NCBI GenBank assembly: GCA_900541965.1 | Contig: UQLN01000041.1 | Coordinates: 1-38,195, forward strand | Direction: 5' to 3' | Source of the DNA: an uncultured Parabacteroides sp. | GTDB taxonomy: Bacteria > Bacteroidota > Bacteroidia > Bacteroidales > Tannerellaceae | Length of the DNA: 38,195 nucleotides | Part shown: in pieces, positions 15,986 to 23,276 of the stretch | How positions within the stretch are numbered: position 1 is the first letter of the stretch | Layout of the letters: each line of letters opens with the position of its first letter | Notes under the pieces: generated by a model | Told to the model about the DNA's origin: nothing | The model's database searches: none | Seen by the model: only the letters and a program-made list of their open reading frames with translations | Made by a program: the position numbers and the translations under genes

Positions 15986-16531
15986 TTACATTTCTTTAAG
16001 CTCCAGGCATTTTTTTAGTTTCTGTAGTGACATCCAAATTTGGTTTTTAATAGTCTTTACCGAGATGTCTAACTTTTCTGATATTTCTTTTTGTTTTAAG
16101 CCTTTTATCCGGTGAAGAAGCAATACTTCCCTGCTACGGCTGGGAAGCCGGTTGATACAATCATAGAGAGCAATCCGGAACTCTTTGGTTTCGAGTGGCG
16201 TTTCTTCATAAGATAAAGTTAGTTGATCTTCGCTGTTTGTCAGGTTGTTTAGGTGAGCTTTGGAACGAATATGGTTTAAAGCCAGGTTCTTAGCCATTTG
16301 ATATAGATAGCCGGAGACGTTCTCCTTTATCGCTATTTTTTGCCTGTGGTACCACAGGTTCAGGAAAACTTCCTGAACCATGTCCTCTGTATCGTTCTTA
16401 TCTTGTAATATAGCGTATACGTATTGGCAGAGGCGGGCATAATAACGATCAAACAGTTTATTATAACTGGCATAATCATTATTCCCGATTGCTCTCATTA
16501 GCATTTCGTCTGTGATCTTTGTTTCAGGCAT
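15986..16531 (-). CDS. ECF-type RNA polymerase sigma factor (sigma-70 family)
   Basis: The 181-residue protein has sigma region 2 (LFDRYYARLCQYVYAILQD...TEDMVQEVFLNLW, about 25-75) and region 4 with its helix-turn-helix (LKQKEISEKLDISVKTIKNQIWMSLQKLK, about 148-177). It matches the Bacteroides ECF sigma group paired with FecR anti-sigma factors in sus-type loci. It should direct transcription of the downstream susCD genes when released. A -7 element lies 29 bp upstream of the start. The gene order sigma-FecR-susC-susD is the standard trans-envelope signalling arrangement. Confidence 0.95.
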   Translation of the reverse strand: MPETKITDEMLMRAIGNNDYASYNKLFDRYYARLCQYVYAILQDKNDTEDMVQEVFLNLWYHRQKIAIKENVSGYLYQMAKNLALNHIRSKAHLNNLTNSEDQLTLSYEETPLETKEFRIALYDCINRLPSRSREVLLLHRIKGLKQKEISEKLDISVKTIKNQIWMSLQKLKKCLELKEM

Positions 16532-16559
16532 CTATCGGTACATTTATCTCCTTGGTGTC

Positions 16560-16567
16560 CAAATATA
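16560..16567 (-). promoter_or_regulatory. -7 element of the sigma/FecR promoter
   Basis: The minus strand reads TATATTTG. The -33 region is AT-rich without a clear TTTG. The predicted leader is about 20 nt. A housekeeping-type promoter here would keep basal levels of the regulator pair. Confidence 0.5.
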
Positions 16568-16625
16568 CGATATTTTTAATTAAAACAGTAAATATTAAGT
16601 ATTATGAGAGGTGAAAAGTATCTAT

Positions 16626-16663
16626 AAAAAAGGCTAGACCCGATTTCGGGTCTAGCCTTTTTT
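16626..16663 (-). terminator. Intrinsic terminator after guaB
   Basis: A perfect 17-bp stem AAAAAAGGCTAGACCCG with loop ATTT and T6 on the far side ends guaB transcription before the sus-type locus. Confidence 0.93.
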
Positions 16664-16678
16664 ATGAGGTATGTAAAA

Positions 16679-18172
16679 TTAGCTCTGTTCTTTCAGAATT
16701 ACGTCATGTGCTCCTCCCTCTACAATACTGGTAGAAGAAACTAATGTTATTTTTGCATTTTTCTGCAAATCAGGAATTGTAATAGCACCACAACTGCACA
16801 TAGTTGCAATAATCTTACCCAGTGTAACATTCAGGTTATCCTTCATCTTACCTGCATAAGGTACATAACTGTCTACGCCTTCTTCAAACTTCAGTGATTC
16901 ATTTCCACCCATGTCATAACGTTGCCAGTTCTTTGCACGGTTGGAACCTTCACCCCAATATTCTTTTACGAAGTTATTTCCGATTTTCAGTTTTTTCGTA
17001 GGAGACTCGTCAAAACGGGCAAAATAACGTCCCATCATCAAAAAGTCAGCCCCCATGGCCAAGGCCAGTACCATGTGGTAGTCATGTACAAGACCGCCAT
17101 CACTACAGATCGGTACATATACACCATGTTTCTGATAATATTCGTCACGTGCACGTGCAACATCAATCAAAGCTGTAGCTTGTCCGCGTCCGATACCTTT
17201 CTGTTCGCGAGTGATACAGATAGAACCGCCGCCAATACCTACTTTGATGAAATCGGCACCGGCTTCCACCAGATAGTTGAAACCGTCCTGGTCTACTACG
17301 TTGCCTGCACCTACCAACACTTTGTTGCCGTATTCTTTCTTAATCCAAAGCAACGTTTCCTGCTGCCATTCAGAATAACCATCGGAAGAGTCGATACACA
17401 AAACATCGACGCCTGCTTCAACTAAAGCCGGAACGCGTTCTTTGTAATCGCGGGTATTAATCCCTGCACCAACCAGTAATTTCTTGTCTGCTCCGGATAA
17501 TTCTTTCGGATTATCGCGGTGGCTGTCATAGTCCTTGCGGAAAACAAAATATTGTAATTTCTGATTTTTATCGATAATAGGCAATGTATTCAGTTTGTGG
17601 TCCCAGATAATCTGGTTCGCTTCACTTAAGCCCAAACCGACTTCTCCGACAATCAGTTTGGAGAACGGAGTCATAAAGTCTTTCACCTTTTTGTCTGCCG
17701 GATCCTTTTCTGCACGATAATCACGGCTGGTTACCATACCCAGTAATTTCCCATTAGGTGTACCGTTGTCTGTTATTCCGATTGTAGAATGCCCTGTTTT
17801 CTGGACCAACGCAATTACATCTGCCAATGTGTTTTCAGGAGTCAGGTTTGAATCACTGATAACAAAACCGGCTTTAAATTTTTTTACCTTGCGTACCATA
17901 TCAGCCTGCGAGTCGATAGGTTGTGAACCGAAGATGAAAGATAATCCACCATTTCGGGCAAGTTCCATCGCTAACTCCGGTCCGGATACAGATTGCATGA
18001 TAGCCGAAACGAATGGTATATTTAATTCGATTGCCGACTTTTCACCTGCTTTATGCTTTGCAAGAGGGGTTTTTAGCGAAACGTTGTTGGGTACACATTC
18101 TTTGGTGGTTAAACCGGGAATAAGCAAGTATTCTCCAAATGTCCTTGATACATCGTTTAAGTAAACTGCCAT
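16679..18172 (-). CDS. guaB: IMP dehydrogenase
   Basis: The enzyme oxidises IMP to XMP with NAD, the committed step of GMP synthesis. The 497-residue protein has the barrel split by two CBS domains (about 100-215; SDSNLTPENTLADVI, DHKLNTLPIIDKNQ), the nucleotide segment CIDSSDGYSEWQ and the catalytic Cys loop GGGSICITREQKGIGRGQA (C319). The loop reads GSICITREQKG, not the common GSICTTRxVxG, and the flap has RYDMGG. This is the alternative IMPDH class found in some anaerobes. It is monocistronic, with its own promoter (-7 at 18211) and terminator. Confidence 0.92.
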   Translation of the reverse strand: MAVYLNDVSRTFGEYLLIPGLTTKECVPNNVSLKTPLAKHKAGEKSAIELNIPFVSAIMQSVSGPELAMELARNGGLSFIFGSQPIDSQADMVRKVKKFKAGFVISDSNLTPENTLADVIALVQKTGHSTIGITDNGTPNGKLLGMVTSRDYRAEKDPADKKVKDFMTPFSKLIVGEVGLGLSEANQIIWDHKLNTLPIIDKNQKLQYFVFRKDYDSHRDNPKELSGADKKLLVGAGINTRDYKERVPALVEAGVDVLCIDSSDGYSEWQQETLLWIKKEYGNKVLVGAGNVVDQDGFNYLVEAGADFIKVGIGGGSICITREQKGIGRGQATALIDVARARDEYYQKHGVYVPICSDGGLVHDYHMVLALAMGADFLMMGRYFARFDESPTKKLKIGNNFVKEYWGEGSNRAKNWQRYDMGGNESLKFEEGVDSYVPYAGKMKDNLNVTLGKIIATMCSCGAITIPDLQKNAKITLVSSTSIVEGGAHDVILKEQS

Positions 18173-18210
18173 AATTGAATTATATTTACTGGATGATTTT
18201 TATTAGGGTA

Positions 18211-18218
18211 CAAAAGTA
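18211..18218 (-). promoter_or_regulatory. -7 element of the guaB promoter
   Basis: The minus strand reads TACTTTTG, 39 bp upstream of the guaB ATG. The -33 element is not evident. Confidence 0.45.
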
Positions 18219-18324
18219 CTCAATTCTACCGTATAATAGAGCCTTTTTGCTGATAATTTTTTCCATAGAACTTTTAGCCCTTGAATAATGTTCTATTGAC
18301 AGATTAAGTAAGGAGGATTTATTA

Positions 18325-19032
18325 ATGAAAAAAGTAGTAGATAAAGCGAATACTCGCGGTTATGCAAATCACGGTTGGCTTAAAACTTACCATACATTCA
18401 GTTTTGCCAATTATTATAACCCCAATAGAATGCATTTCGGTATGCTCCGTGTTTTGAATGACGACACAGTAGCACCGAGTGAAGGTTTTGATACACACCC
18501 TCATAAAAATATGGAAGTGGTATCTATTCCATTGAAAGGATTTTTGCGCCATGGCGACAGCATACAAAACAGTGAAGTAATTACTCCTGGCTATATCCAA
18601 GTGATGAGTGCCGGAACAGGTATATTCCATAGTGAATTTAACGATAGTCCGGAAGATAAACTGGAGTTTCTTCAGATATGGGTATTTCCACGCGAAGAAA
18701 ATACATCTCCGAAGTATAATAACTATGATATTCGTGCTACCCAGAAACCGAATGAGTTAGGAGTGTTATTATCTCCGAATGGAGAATCAGAAGCTTCTCT
18801 TAATCAGGATGCCTGGTTTTTAATGGGTACATTGGATGCCGGGGTTGTAAAACAATATCAGTTGCATAGCAAAGAAAACGGTGTTTATCTGTTTGTTATA
18901 GATGGCGAGGTAGAAGTAGACAATACCGTACTTTCCAAACGGGATGGTGCCGGATTCTGGGAAACGGATGGTATTACTATCGAAGTGTTGAAAAAAGCGA
19001 CAGTACTGTTAATAGAAGTACCTATGCATTGA
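18325..19032 (+). CDS. Pirin-family bicupin protein
   Basis: The 235-residue cytosolic bicupin has a metal site in the N-terminal cupin in the expected places: H58 and H60 in THPHKN, H102 and E104 in FHSE. Pirin-like proteins such as E. coli YhhW bind iron and have quercetin dioxygenase activity in vitro; the physiological role is unclear. The C-terminal cupin (about 150-235) lacks obvious ligands, as usual. A strong ribosome binding site AAGGAGGA lies 7 nt before the ATG. It stands alone, with a terminator after it at 19058. Confidence 0.93.
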   Translation: MKKVVDKANTRGYANHGWLKTYHTFSFANYYNPNRMHFGMLRVLNDDTVAPSEGFDTHPHKNMEVVSIPLKGFLRHGDSIQNSEVITPGYIQVMSAGTGIFHSEFNDSPEDKLEFLQIWVFPREENTSPKYNNYDIRATQKPNELGVLLSPNGESEASLNQDAWFLMGTLDAGVVKQYQLHSKENGVYLFVIDGEVEVDNTVLSKRDGAGFWETDGITIEVLKKATVLLIEVPMH

Positions 19033-19057
19033 TTTATTTCAATGTAAAAAAGAAAGC

Positions 19058-19092
19058 AGGCTGGACGGTAATGTGCCGTGCCAGCCTTTATA
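19058..19092. terminator. Intrinsic terminator between convergent pirin and M64 genes
   Basis: Arms AGGCTGG (19058-19064) and CCAGCCT (19081-19087) with an inner CGG/CCG pairing, followed by a T-rich tail on the plus strand and preceded by A-rich sequence for the minus strand. Confidence 0.85.
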
Positions 19093-19094
19093 TT

Positions 19095-20381
19095 TTAATA
19101 AGCTTTGTCTGTGAGGAAATGAACCATCTGTGAAATAGCCCGGCTACATGCAGGGCAGAACGGGGCATAATCACGCATCATGCAATGGTCTTTCGGGCGG
19201 TAAATGCCTTTGGATATATAACCACCTCCTTCAAACACTCCGGTCTTATCTTTATGTGTAGCATCCAGAGGTGTGGGGATTGGCGTTCCGGCAGGCAATA
19301 AATCTTTCCACTTGCTTTCAAAATCAACTAAAGTGGTGATGTTGGGCTCCCAAGGCTCATATTTCAGGTTATAGAAATCCTGGTATGCCACTTCCGAAGA
19401 AAAATATTCGTCGGCGAGTCCGGCAAAACTGTGTCCGAATTCGTGTGTAAATACAACCGGTGTTTTGGGGTGGTCTGCAGTTCCGCATGCATAGAAGTTA
19501 TACATTCCGCCCCCTCCGTAAGTATCCGTATTAACCAGAATGAAAATGGCATCGCAGGGAACATTCCAAACGGCATCACGAACGGGTTTCATGTCTTGTG
19601 TTGTCAGATAACGGTCTACTCCGAAGGTATAATACCCCGTGTTGAGGGCGGTATTTTTAAATATGCCTTTTCCGGATACATCCGTACCGGACTCTTCTGA
19701 AATTACTTCTACAGCCCAAACATTAAAATCATTTTTATAATCAGTGAAGGGAGGCGTAGCGAATAATGCATCGGTAAAACGTTTGGCATCTGATACGAAT
19801 TTTTCCTGTTCATTGGCTGTATAGCCTTCCCCGATAAAAACCAGGTCGACTTTTTCTGATGAATTGCCATTGTTTAAAACCGGATAGACTTTATTATCTT
19901 TCAGTTTTCCCCGGTCTATAAAAATGCTGGTTGGATCAATATCCATTTTTAGCAGGGGGTGAAATTTCATATCGGCTTTGTCGCGTGCCGTTATTTCGAT
20001 TGAAACAGTTGATTTCGGGAAAGGAACAGAGATGCTGTTGTTCCATGACTGGCTTTCTGTTTTAGCTTGTTCTGTAGTACGCCATTCTTCAAAAAGCGTA
20101 TTGAATCCTCTCGAATAAATCAGCTTATTGCTGGCTTTATCATATACATTAATATAATAGCCTCCATAGTTGAATTTGTCAATCAGATTTTTAATCGGAC
20201 CTCCCCATACCGGTTCTTCGCGAAGAAGTTGGATCGCTGCAGATTGTGTTTGGGCATTACCACTTAGGGCAAAATCGACCCGGAGACTTTTTTTCTGAAA
20301 ATACTTGTCGAACTCACTTTGTGCAAAAACGGATAGATTACAAAGGATGGCGGCAAAAAGAAGTAGATACTTTGTTCTCAT
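19095..20381 (-). CDS. M64-family zinc metallopeptidase (IgA peptidase family)
   Basis: The 428-residue secreted protein has a signal peptide cut after FAQ (residue 21). An N-terminal beta-sandwich domain (about 24-155) precedes the catalytic domain (about 175-425). The zinc site is HEFGHSFAGLADEY: H313, E314, H317 and D324. The family is named for a Clostridium IgA1/IgA2 protease; substrates of the Bacteroidales members are mostly unknown, and a structure exists for a Bacteroides ovatus homologue. The C-terminal DHCMMRDYAPFCPACSRA is Cys-rich and conserved. A -7 element TATATTTG (20433-20426) lies 45 bp upstream of the ATG. It is monocistronic. Confidence 0.92.
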   Translation of the reverse strand: MRTKYLLLFAAILCNLSVFAQSEFDKYFQKKSLRVDFALSGNAQTQSAAIQLLREEPVWGGPIKNLIDKFNYGGYYINVYDKASNKLIYSRGFNTLFEEWRTTEQAKTESQSWNNSISVPFPKSTVSIEITARDKADMKFHPLLKMDIDPTSIFIDRGKLKDNKVYPVLNNGNSSEKVDLVFIGEGYTANEQEKFVSDAKRFTDALFATPPFTDYKNDFNVWAVEVISEESGTDVSGKGIFKNTALNTGYYTFGVDRYLTTQDMKPVRDAVWNVPCDAIFILVNTDTYGGGGMYNFYACGTADHPKTPVVFTHEFGHSFAGLADEYFSSEVAYQDFYNLKYEPWEPNITTLVDFESKWKDLLPAGTPIPTPLDATHKDKTGVFEGGGYISKGIYRPKDHCMMRDYAPFCPACSRAISQMVHFLTDKAY

Positions 20382-20425
20382 GTTTTTAAGGTATTATATG
20401 ATTGCGTTTATAGGATTCATTTTTG

Positions 20426-20433
20426 CAAATATA
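20426..20433 (-). promoter_or_regulatory. -7 element of the M64 peptidase promoter
   Basis: The minus strand reads TATATTTG, a perfect consensus. The -33 element is unclear. Confidence 0.5.
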
Positions 20434-20494
20434 ACTATATTTTGGATTAGGTCTTTTTATAAACTTTGTTTTACTTTGTGTTTTTGAAAAATCA

Positions 20495-21271
20495 ATGTAT
20501 ATGAAACACTACAGGACGTTTATCGGTTTATTTATATGTTTAGTGGTCTGCAATTGGATAATGGGACAGGAAAAGAAAAATCTGAATATTGTATTTATTG
20601 GTAACAGCATTACTCAGGGAGTGATACTGGAAAATCCGGCTCACGATGCCCCTCCGGCAAAAGCGGCTCTTTATTTGAGCAAACAACCTTCTGTCGGCTC
20701 TGTGAAGTATGCCAACCGGGGAGTAAGCGGTTGTACTACGGTTGATTATTTGCCGCAGACAGAAAATCTGTTTCCGAAAGCTATTGTTGCAGCCGACCAG
20801 TTTAAAGATGAAACCTGGGCTACTTTGCTTTTCTCTATTATGTTGGGAACAAACGACAGTGCAATCACGGGACCGAACGGTGCGCCTACTTCTCCGGCTA
20901 AATACTATGAGAACATGAAAACGATCATCGATAAGTTATTAGCATTGTATCCCGATTGTAAAATCGTAGTACATCGTCCGGTTTGGTATAGCCCGAATAC
21001 GTATAACGGGGCGAAGTATTTAGAGGAAGGCTTGAATCGTTTGCAAAGTTATTATCCGGAGCTCCAGTCGTTGGTATTGGATTATTCCAAACGTTTTCCC
21101 GGGCAAGTCTTTATGGGGGATACGGAGGGGTTCGACTACTTTAAAACTCATTATAAAACAGACCTTTTTCCGGAAGAAGGAAATGCCGGAACATTTTATT
21201 TGCATCCGAATGTGAAGGGAGCTGCCGTCTTAGGTACGTTATGGGGGAAAGCTATTATGAATGTACTATAA
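20495..21271 (+). CDS. Secreted SGNH/GDSL-family hydrolase
   Basis: The 258-residue protein has a signal peptide cleaved around residue 24. SGNH blocks: block I VFIGNSITQG with nucleophile S38, block III GTND (N120, D121), block V LHPNVKG with H237. The usual Asp three residues before the block V His is Phe here (F234), so it may use a Ser-His dyad. Such enzymes are often esterases that de-acetylate sugars. Either ATG 20495 or ATG 20501 could start it; both give the same signal peptide core. It is followed 12 bp later by the DNA glycosylase gene, so the pair is probably co-transcribed, though the functions look unrelated. Confidence 0.9.
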   Translation: MYMKHYRTFIGLFICLVVCNWIMGQEKKNLNIVFIGNSITQGVILENPAHDAPPAKAALYLSKQPSVGSVKYANRGVSGCTTVDYLPQTENLFPKAIVAADQFKDETWATLLFSIMLGTNDSAITGPNGAPTSPAKYYENMKTIIDKLLALYPDCKIVVHRPVWYSPNTYNGAKYLEEGLNRLQSYYPELQSLVLDYSKRFPGQVFMGDTEGFDYFKTHYKTDLFPEEGNAGTFYLHPNVKGAAVLGTLWGKAIMNVL

Positions 21272-21283
21272 ATACCTCGAAAT

Positions 21284-21859
21284 ATGGAAGATCTAATCAA
21301 TACACGTTGCGGTTGGGCCGGAACGGACGAATTATACATAAAATATCATGACGAAGAATGGGGTAAACTCATTACTGATGATCGAACCCTCTTTGAGTTT
21401 TTGGTACTCGAAAGTGCTCAGGCCGGATTAGCCTGGATTACTATCCTCCGGAAACGGGAAGGATACCGGGAAGCTTTTCTTCATTTTGATGTGGAGAAGG
21501 TTGCGCAAATGACATCAGAAGACGTCGAACGATTGATGCAATTTGATGGAATCGTTAAAAACCGGTTGAAAATCAATAGTACAATCAATAATGCGAAACT
21601 ATATATGGTTATTCAGAAAGAGTTCGGTAGTTTTTACAAGTATATCTTATCATTCTTCCCCAACCAGCAACCTATCGTTAATAATTTCAAGAGTTTGGGG
21701 CAGATACCCGGCACATCTTCCGAGTCGGATGCGATAAGCAAAGATATGAAAAAGCGAGGTTTCAAGTTCTTCGGCTCAACAATCTGTTATGCTTTTTTGC
21801 AGGCGGCCGGCTTTGTGAACGACCATTTGGAAGGTTGTTTATGCAAAGTGACTCAATAA
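21284..21859 (+). CDS. tag: DNA-3-methyladenine glycosylase I
   Basis: The 191-residue cytosolic base-excision repair enzyme removes 3-methyladenine from alkylated DNA. The N-terminal RCGWAG...YHDEEWG signature is intact. The structural zinc ligands of the E. coli enzyme are matched by C9, H22, H181 and C185. The helix-hairpin-helix core (FEFLVLESAQAGLAWITILRKREGYREAF) is present. It is co-transcribed with the upstream hydrolase gene and ends at a terminator at 21888. Confidence 0.95.
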   Translation: MEDLINTRCGWAGTDELYIKYHDEEWGKLITDDRTLFEFLVLESAQAGLAWITILRKREGYREAFLHFDVEKVAQMTSEDVERLMQFDGIVKNRLKINSTINNAKLYMVIQKEFGSFYKYILSFFPNQQPIVNNFKSLGQIPGTSSESDAISKDMKKRGFKFFGSTICYAFLQAAGFVNDHLEGCLCKVTQ

Positions 21860-21887
21860 GAAATGTAAGGCTATAGTCGTTAATGAT

Positions 21888-21925
21888 AAAGGGCTGTTTG
21901 ACTTTCAATTGTCAGACCGCCCTTT
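21888..21925. terminator. Intrinsic terminator between tag and ferritin genes
   Basis: The arms AAAGGGC (21888-21894) and GCCCTTT (21919-21925) with inner TGAC/GTCA pairing serve both convergent genes. Confidence 0.75.
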
Positions 21926-21950
21926 CCAGTTTCTCCGTATTGTATATGGA

Positions 21951-22433
21951 TTATCTTTTACCCAGTTGATGGTCTAAAATGGCAATATGGCAATCGCCAA
22001 ACAGTTTCAGTTTTTCAACAAGGTTTTTAGCTGTCGCTTCTTCTTCCACCTGTTCGCGGACAAATCCCCACAAGAAATCCTGGGTTGCTTTATCTTTTTC
22101 AGCTGCAGCAACATCAACCAGGCGGTCAATCAATTCGGATACATGTACTTCATGTTCGTATACATGTTCAAATACTTCCAGTGGAGAACCGAAAGCCGTA
22201 GGTACTACATTTATTTGTTCCAGTTTAACCTGGCCGCCGCGTTTTACTGAGTAGTCGATCATTTTGTAGGCATGCTCCATTTCTTCTTCGGATTGTTTTT
22301 TCATCCAGTGTGCACATCCGTCGAGACCGATTTGGGAAAAATGGATATACATAGAGAGATACAGGTTGGATGACCACATCTCAGCCAATATTTGCTCATT
22401 CAGAGCGTCTGAAAGTTTTCTACTTAAAATCAT
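21951..22433 (-). CDS. ftn: Ferritin (bacterial non-heme type)
   Basis: The 160-residue four-helix protein forms the 24-subunit iron storage shell. Ferroxidase-centre residues are visible: E18, E51 and H54 in EEEMEH, then a Glu-rich helix QVEEEATAKN. It oxidises and stores Fe(II), protecting the anaerobe from peroxide when oxygen enters. The start codon lies at the foot of an 18-bp hairpin (22432-22480), an unusual position that could control translation. The gene lies downstream of hsp20 on the same strand, 73 bp away, but the hairpin between them may uncouple the two. Confidence 0.95.
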   Translation of the reverse strand: MILSRKLSDALNEQILAEMWSSNLYLSMYIHFSQIGLDGCAHWMKKQSEEEMEHAYKMIDYSVKRGGQVKLEQINVVPTAFGSPLEVFEHVYEHEVHVSELIDRLVDVAAAEKDKATQDFLWGFVREQVEEEATAKNLVEKLKLFGDCHIAILDHQLGKR

Positions 22434-22480
22434 AATGGTTCGTTTTAATAAAATTGCTTTTCATTAAAACAAACCATTAT
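22432..22480 (-). promoter_or_regulatory. Long hairpin covering the ferritin start codon
   Basis: The arms 22432-22449 and 22463-22480 pair over 18 bp with a single G-U pair and a 13-nt loop. The AT of the ATG is the last pair of the stem, so both the start codon and the presumed ribosome entry region are occluded in the RNA. No T-tract follows, so it is unlikely to be a simple hsp20 terminator; it could instead be a palindromic operator. Confidence 0.6.
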
Positions 22481-22506
22481 AACGTAAGGTTTACCGTAGA
22501 ACCGGA

Positions 22507-22935
22507 TTATTTGATTTCAATAATTTTTTCTGCTTTTTTAGCTTCTTCTTCAGTCCGTTTGGGAATAGAGATATTCAATACCCCATTTTCGACTTTGGCT
22601 TCGATTTTGTCTTTTTCGACATTGTCGGGAAGCACCATTGTCTGCTGGAATTTACTGTAGGAAAATTCACGGCGCAGATAACGTCCGTCTTTTTTGTCTT
22701 CTTTCTTCTCTTCCTTTTTCTCCATCGATACAACCAAATTGTTGTTTTCGTCGATGCGGATACTGAAATCGTCTTTTGTCATACCCGGAGCAGCAACTTC
22801 AACCCGGTAATCTTTGTCAGATTCAATGACATTAATTGCTGGAGCTGTAGAGTTTGCTTTAATCATCCAGTCGTTGTCGAATAAATCATTGAATACATAC
22901 GGTAACCAATTTTGACTTCTTCTCATCGGTGTCAT
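22507..22935 (-). CDS. Hsp20/alpha-crystallin small heat-shock protein
   Basis: The 142-residue cytosolic holdase chaperone has the alpha-crystallin domain from about residue 35 to 130: DYRVEVAAPGMTKDDFSIRI near the front, the YLRREFSYSKFQQTMVLPDNV block and the signature AKVENGVLNISIPK, then the C-terminal tail ending IIEIK (IxI anchor motif). ATG 22935 was chosen because GGAGG lies 7 nt before it; the longer frame begins at a TTG inside that ribosome binding site. Confidence 0.94.
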   Translation of the reverse strand: MTPMRRSQNWLPYVFNDLFDNDWMIKANSTAPAINVIESDKDYRVEVAAPGMTKDDFSIRIDENNNLVVSMEKKEEKKEDKKDGRYLRREFSYSKFQQTMVLPDNVEKDKIEAKVENGVLNISIPKRTEEEAKKAEKIIEIK

Positions 22936-23276
22936 AATACAGTCCTCCAATTATAAGTTAAACATTTATGAATTAATCTCTTGTTGATTTCGTTTTTAAT
23001 CCGAACTCGTCAGATATATTTCAAAAGATGTGCCATTATGCAGATTGGCACGTTAATAGAAATAAAGCTTGATAAATGAGTTTGAAAAGGTGATTCCCAG
23101 ACTTTGATTTTTATTCTTTCCCTGAATTTGATACATGTTATGTGATTGAAAAAATGACAGTTATCATTTTAACGAATGCTGAAATTCTGGCATAAGACGA
23201 ACCGTTTTGGCATTTATATAGCCTTTGAATATCAAATATGTCTTATATTTGGAGTCTTGTAAATAACTGGTTGAAT
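22936..23276. other. Divergent intergenic region between hsp20 and the DUF4153 gene
   Basis: This 341-bp AT-rich region holds a palindrome GTGCCA-N10-TGGCAC (23030-23051), about 100 bp upstream of hsp20, which could be an operator. It also holds the DUF4153 promoter at its right end. No RNA gene or further coding frame is evident. Confidence 0.5.
23224..23251 (+). promoter_or_regulatory. Promoter of the DUF4153 gene
   Basis: TTTG (23224-23227), 16 bp, TATATTTG (23244-23251). The start site near 23258 lies after an in-frame ATG at 23238, so translation must begin at ATG 23277. Confidence 0.5.

Noticed and set aside
22936..22950. Longer Hsp20 start at TTG 22950
   Set aside because: The TTG overlaps the GGAGG ribosome binding site for the better ATG at 22935.
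23030..23060. Possible sigma-54 promoter (TTGGCAC) upstream of the DUF4153 gene
   Set aside because: The -12 part (TTGC at the fixed spacing) is missing, and a normal TAnnTTTG promoter lies closer to the gene.
23238..23276. Longer N-terminus of the DUF4153 protein starting at ATG 23238
   Set aside because: A perfect -7 element lies within these bases, so the transcript would start after this ATG.
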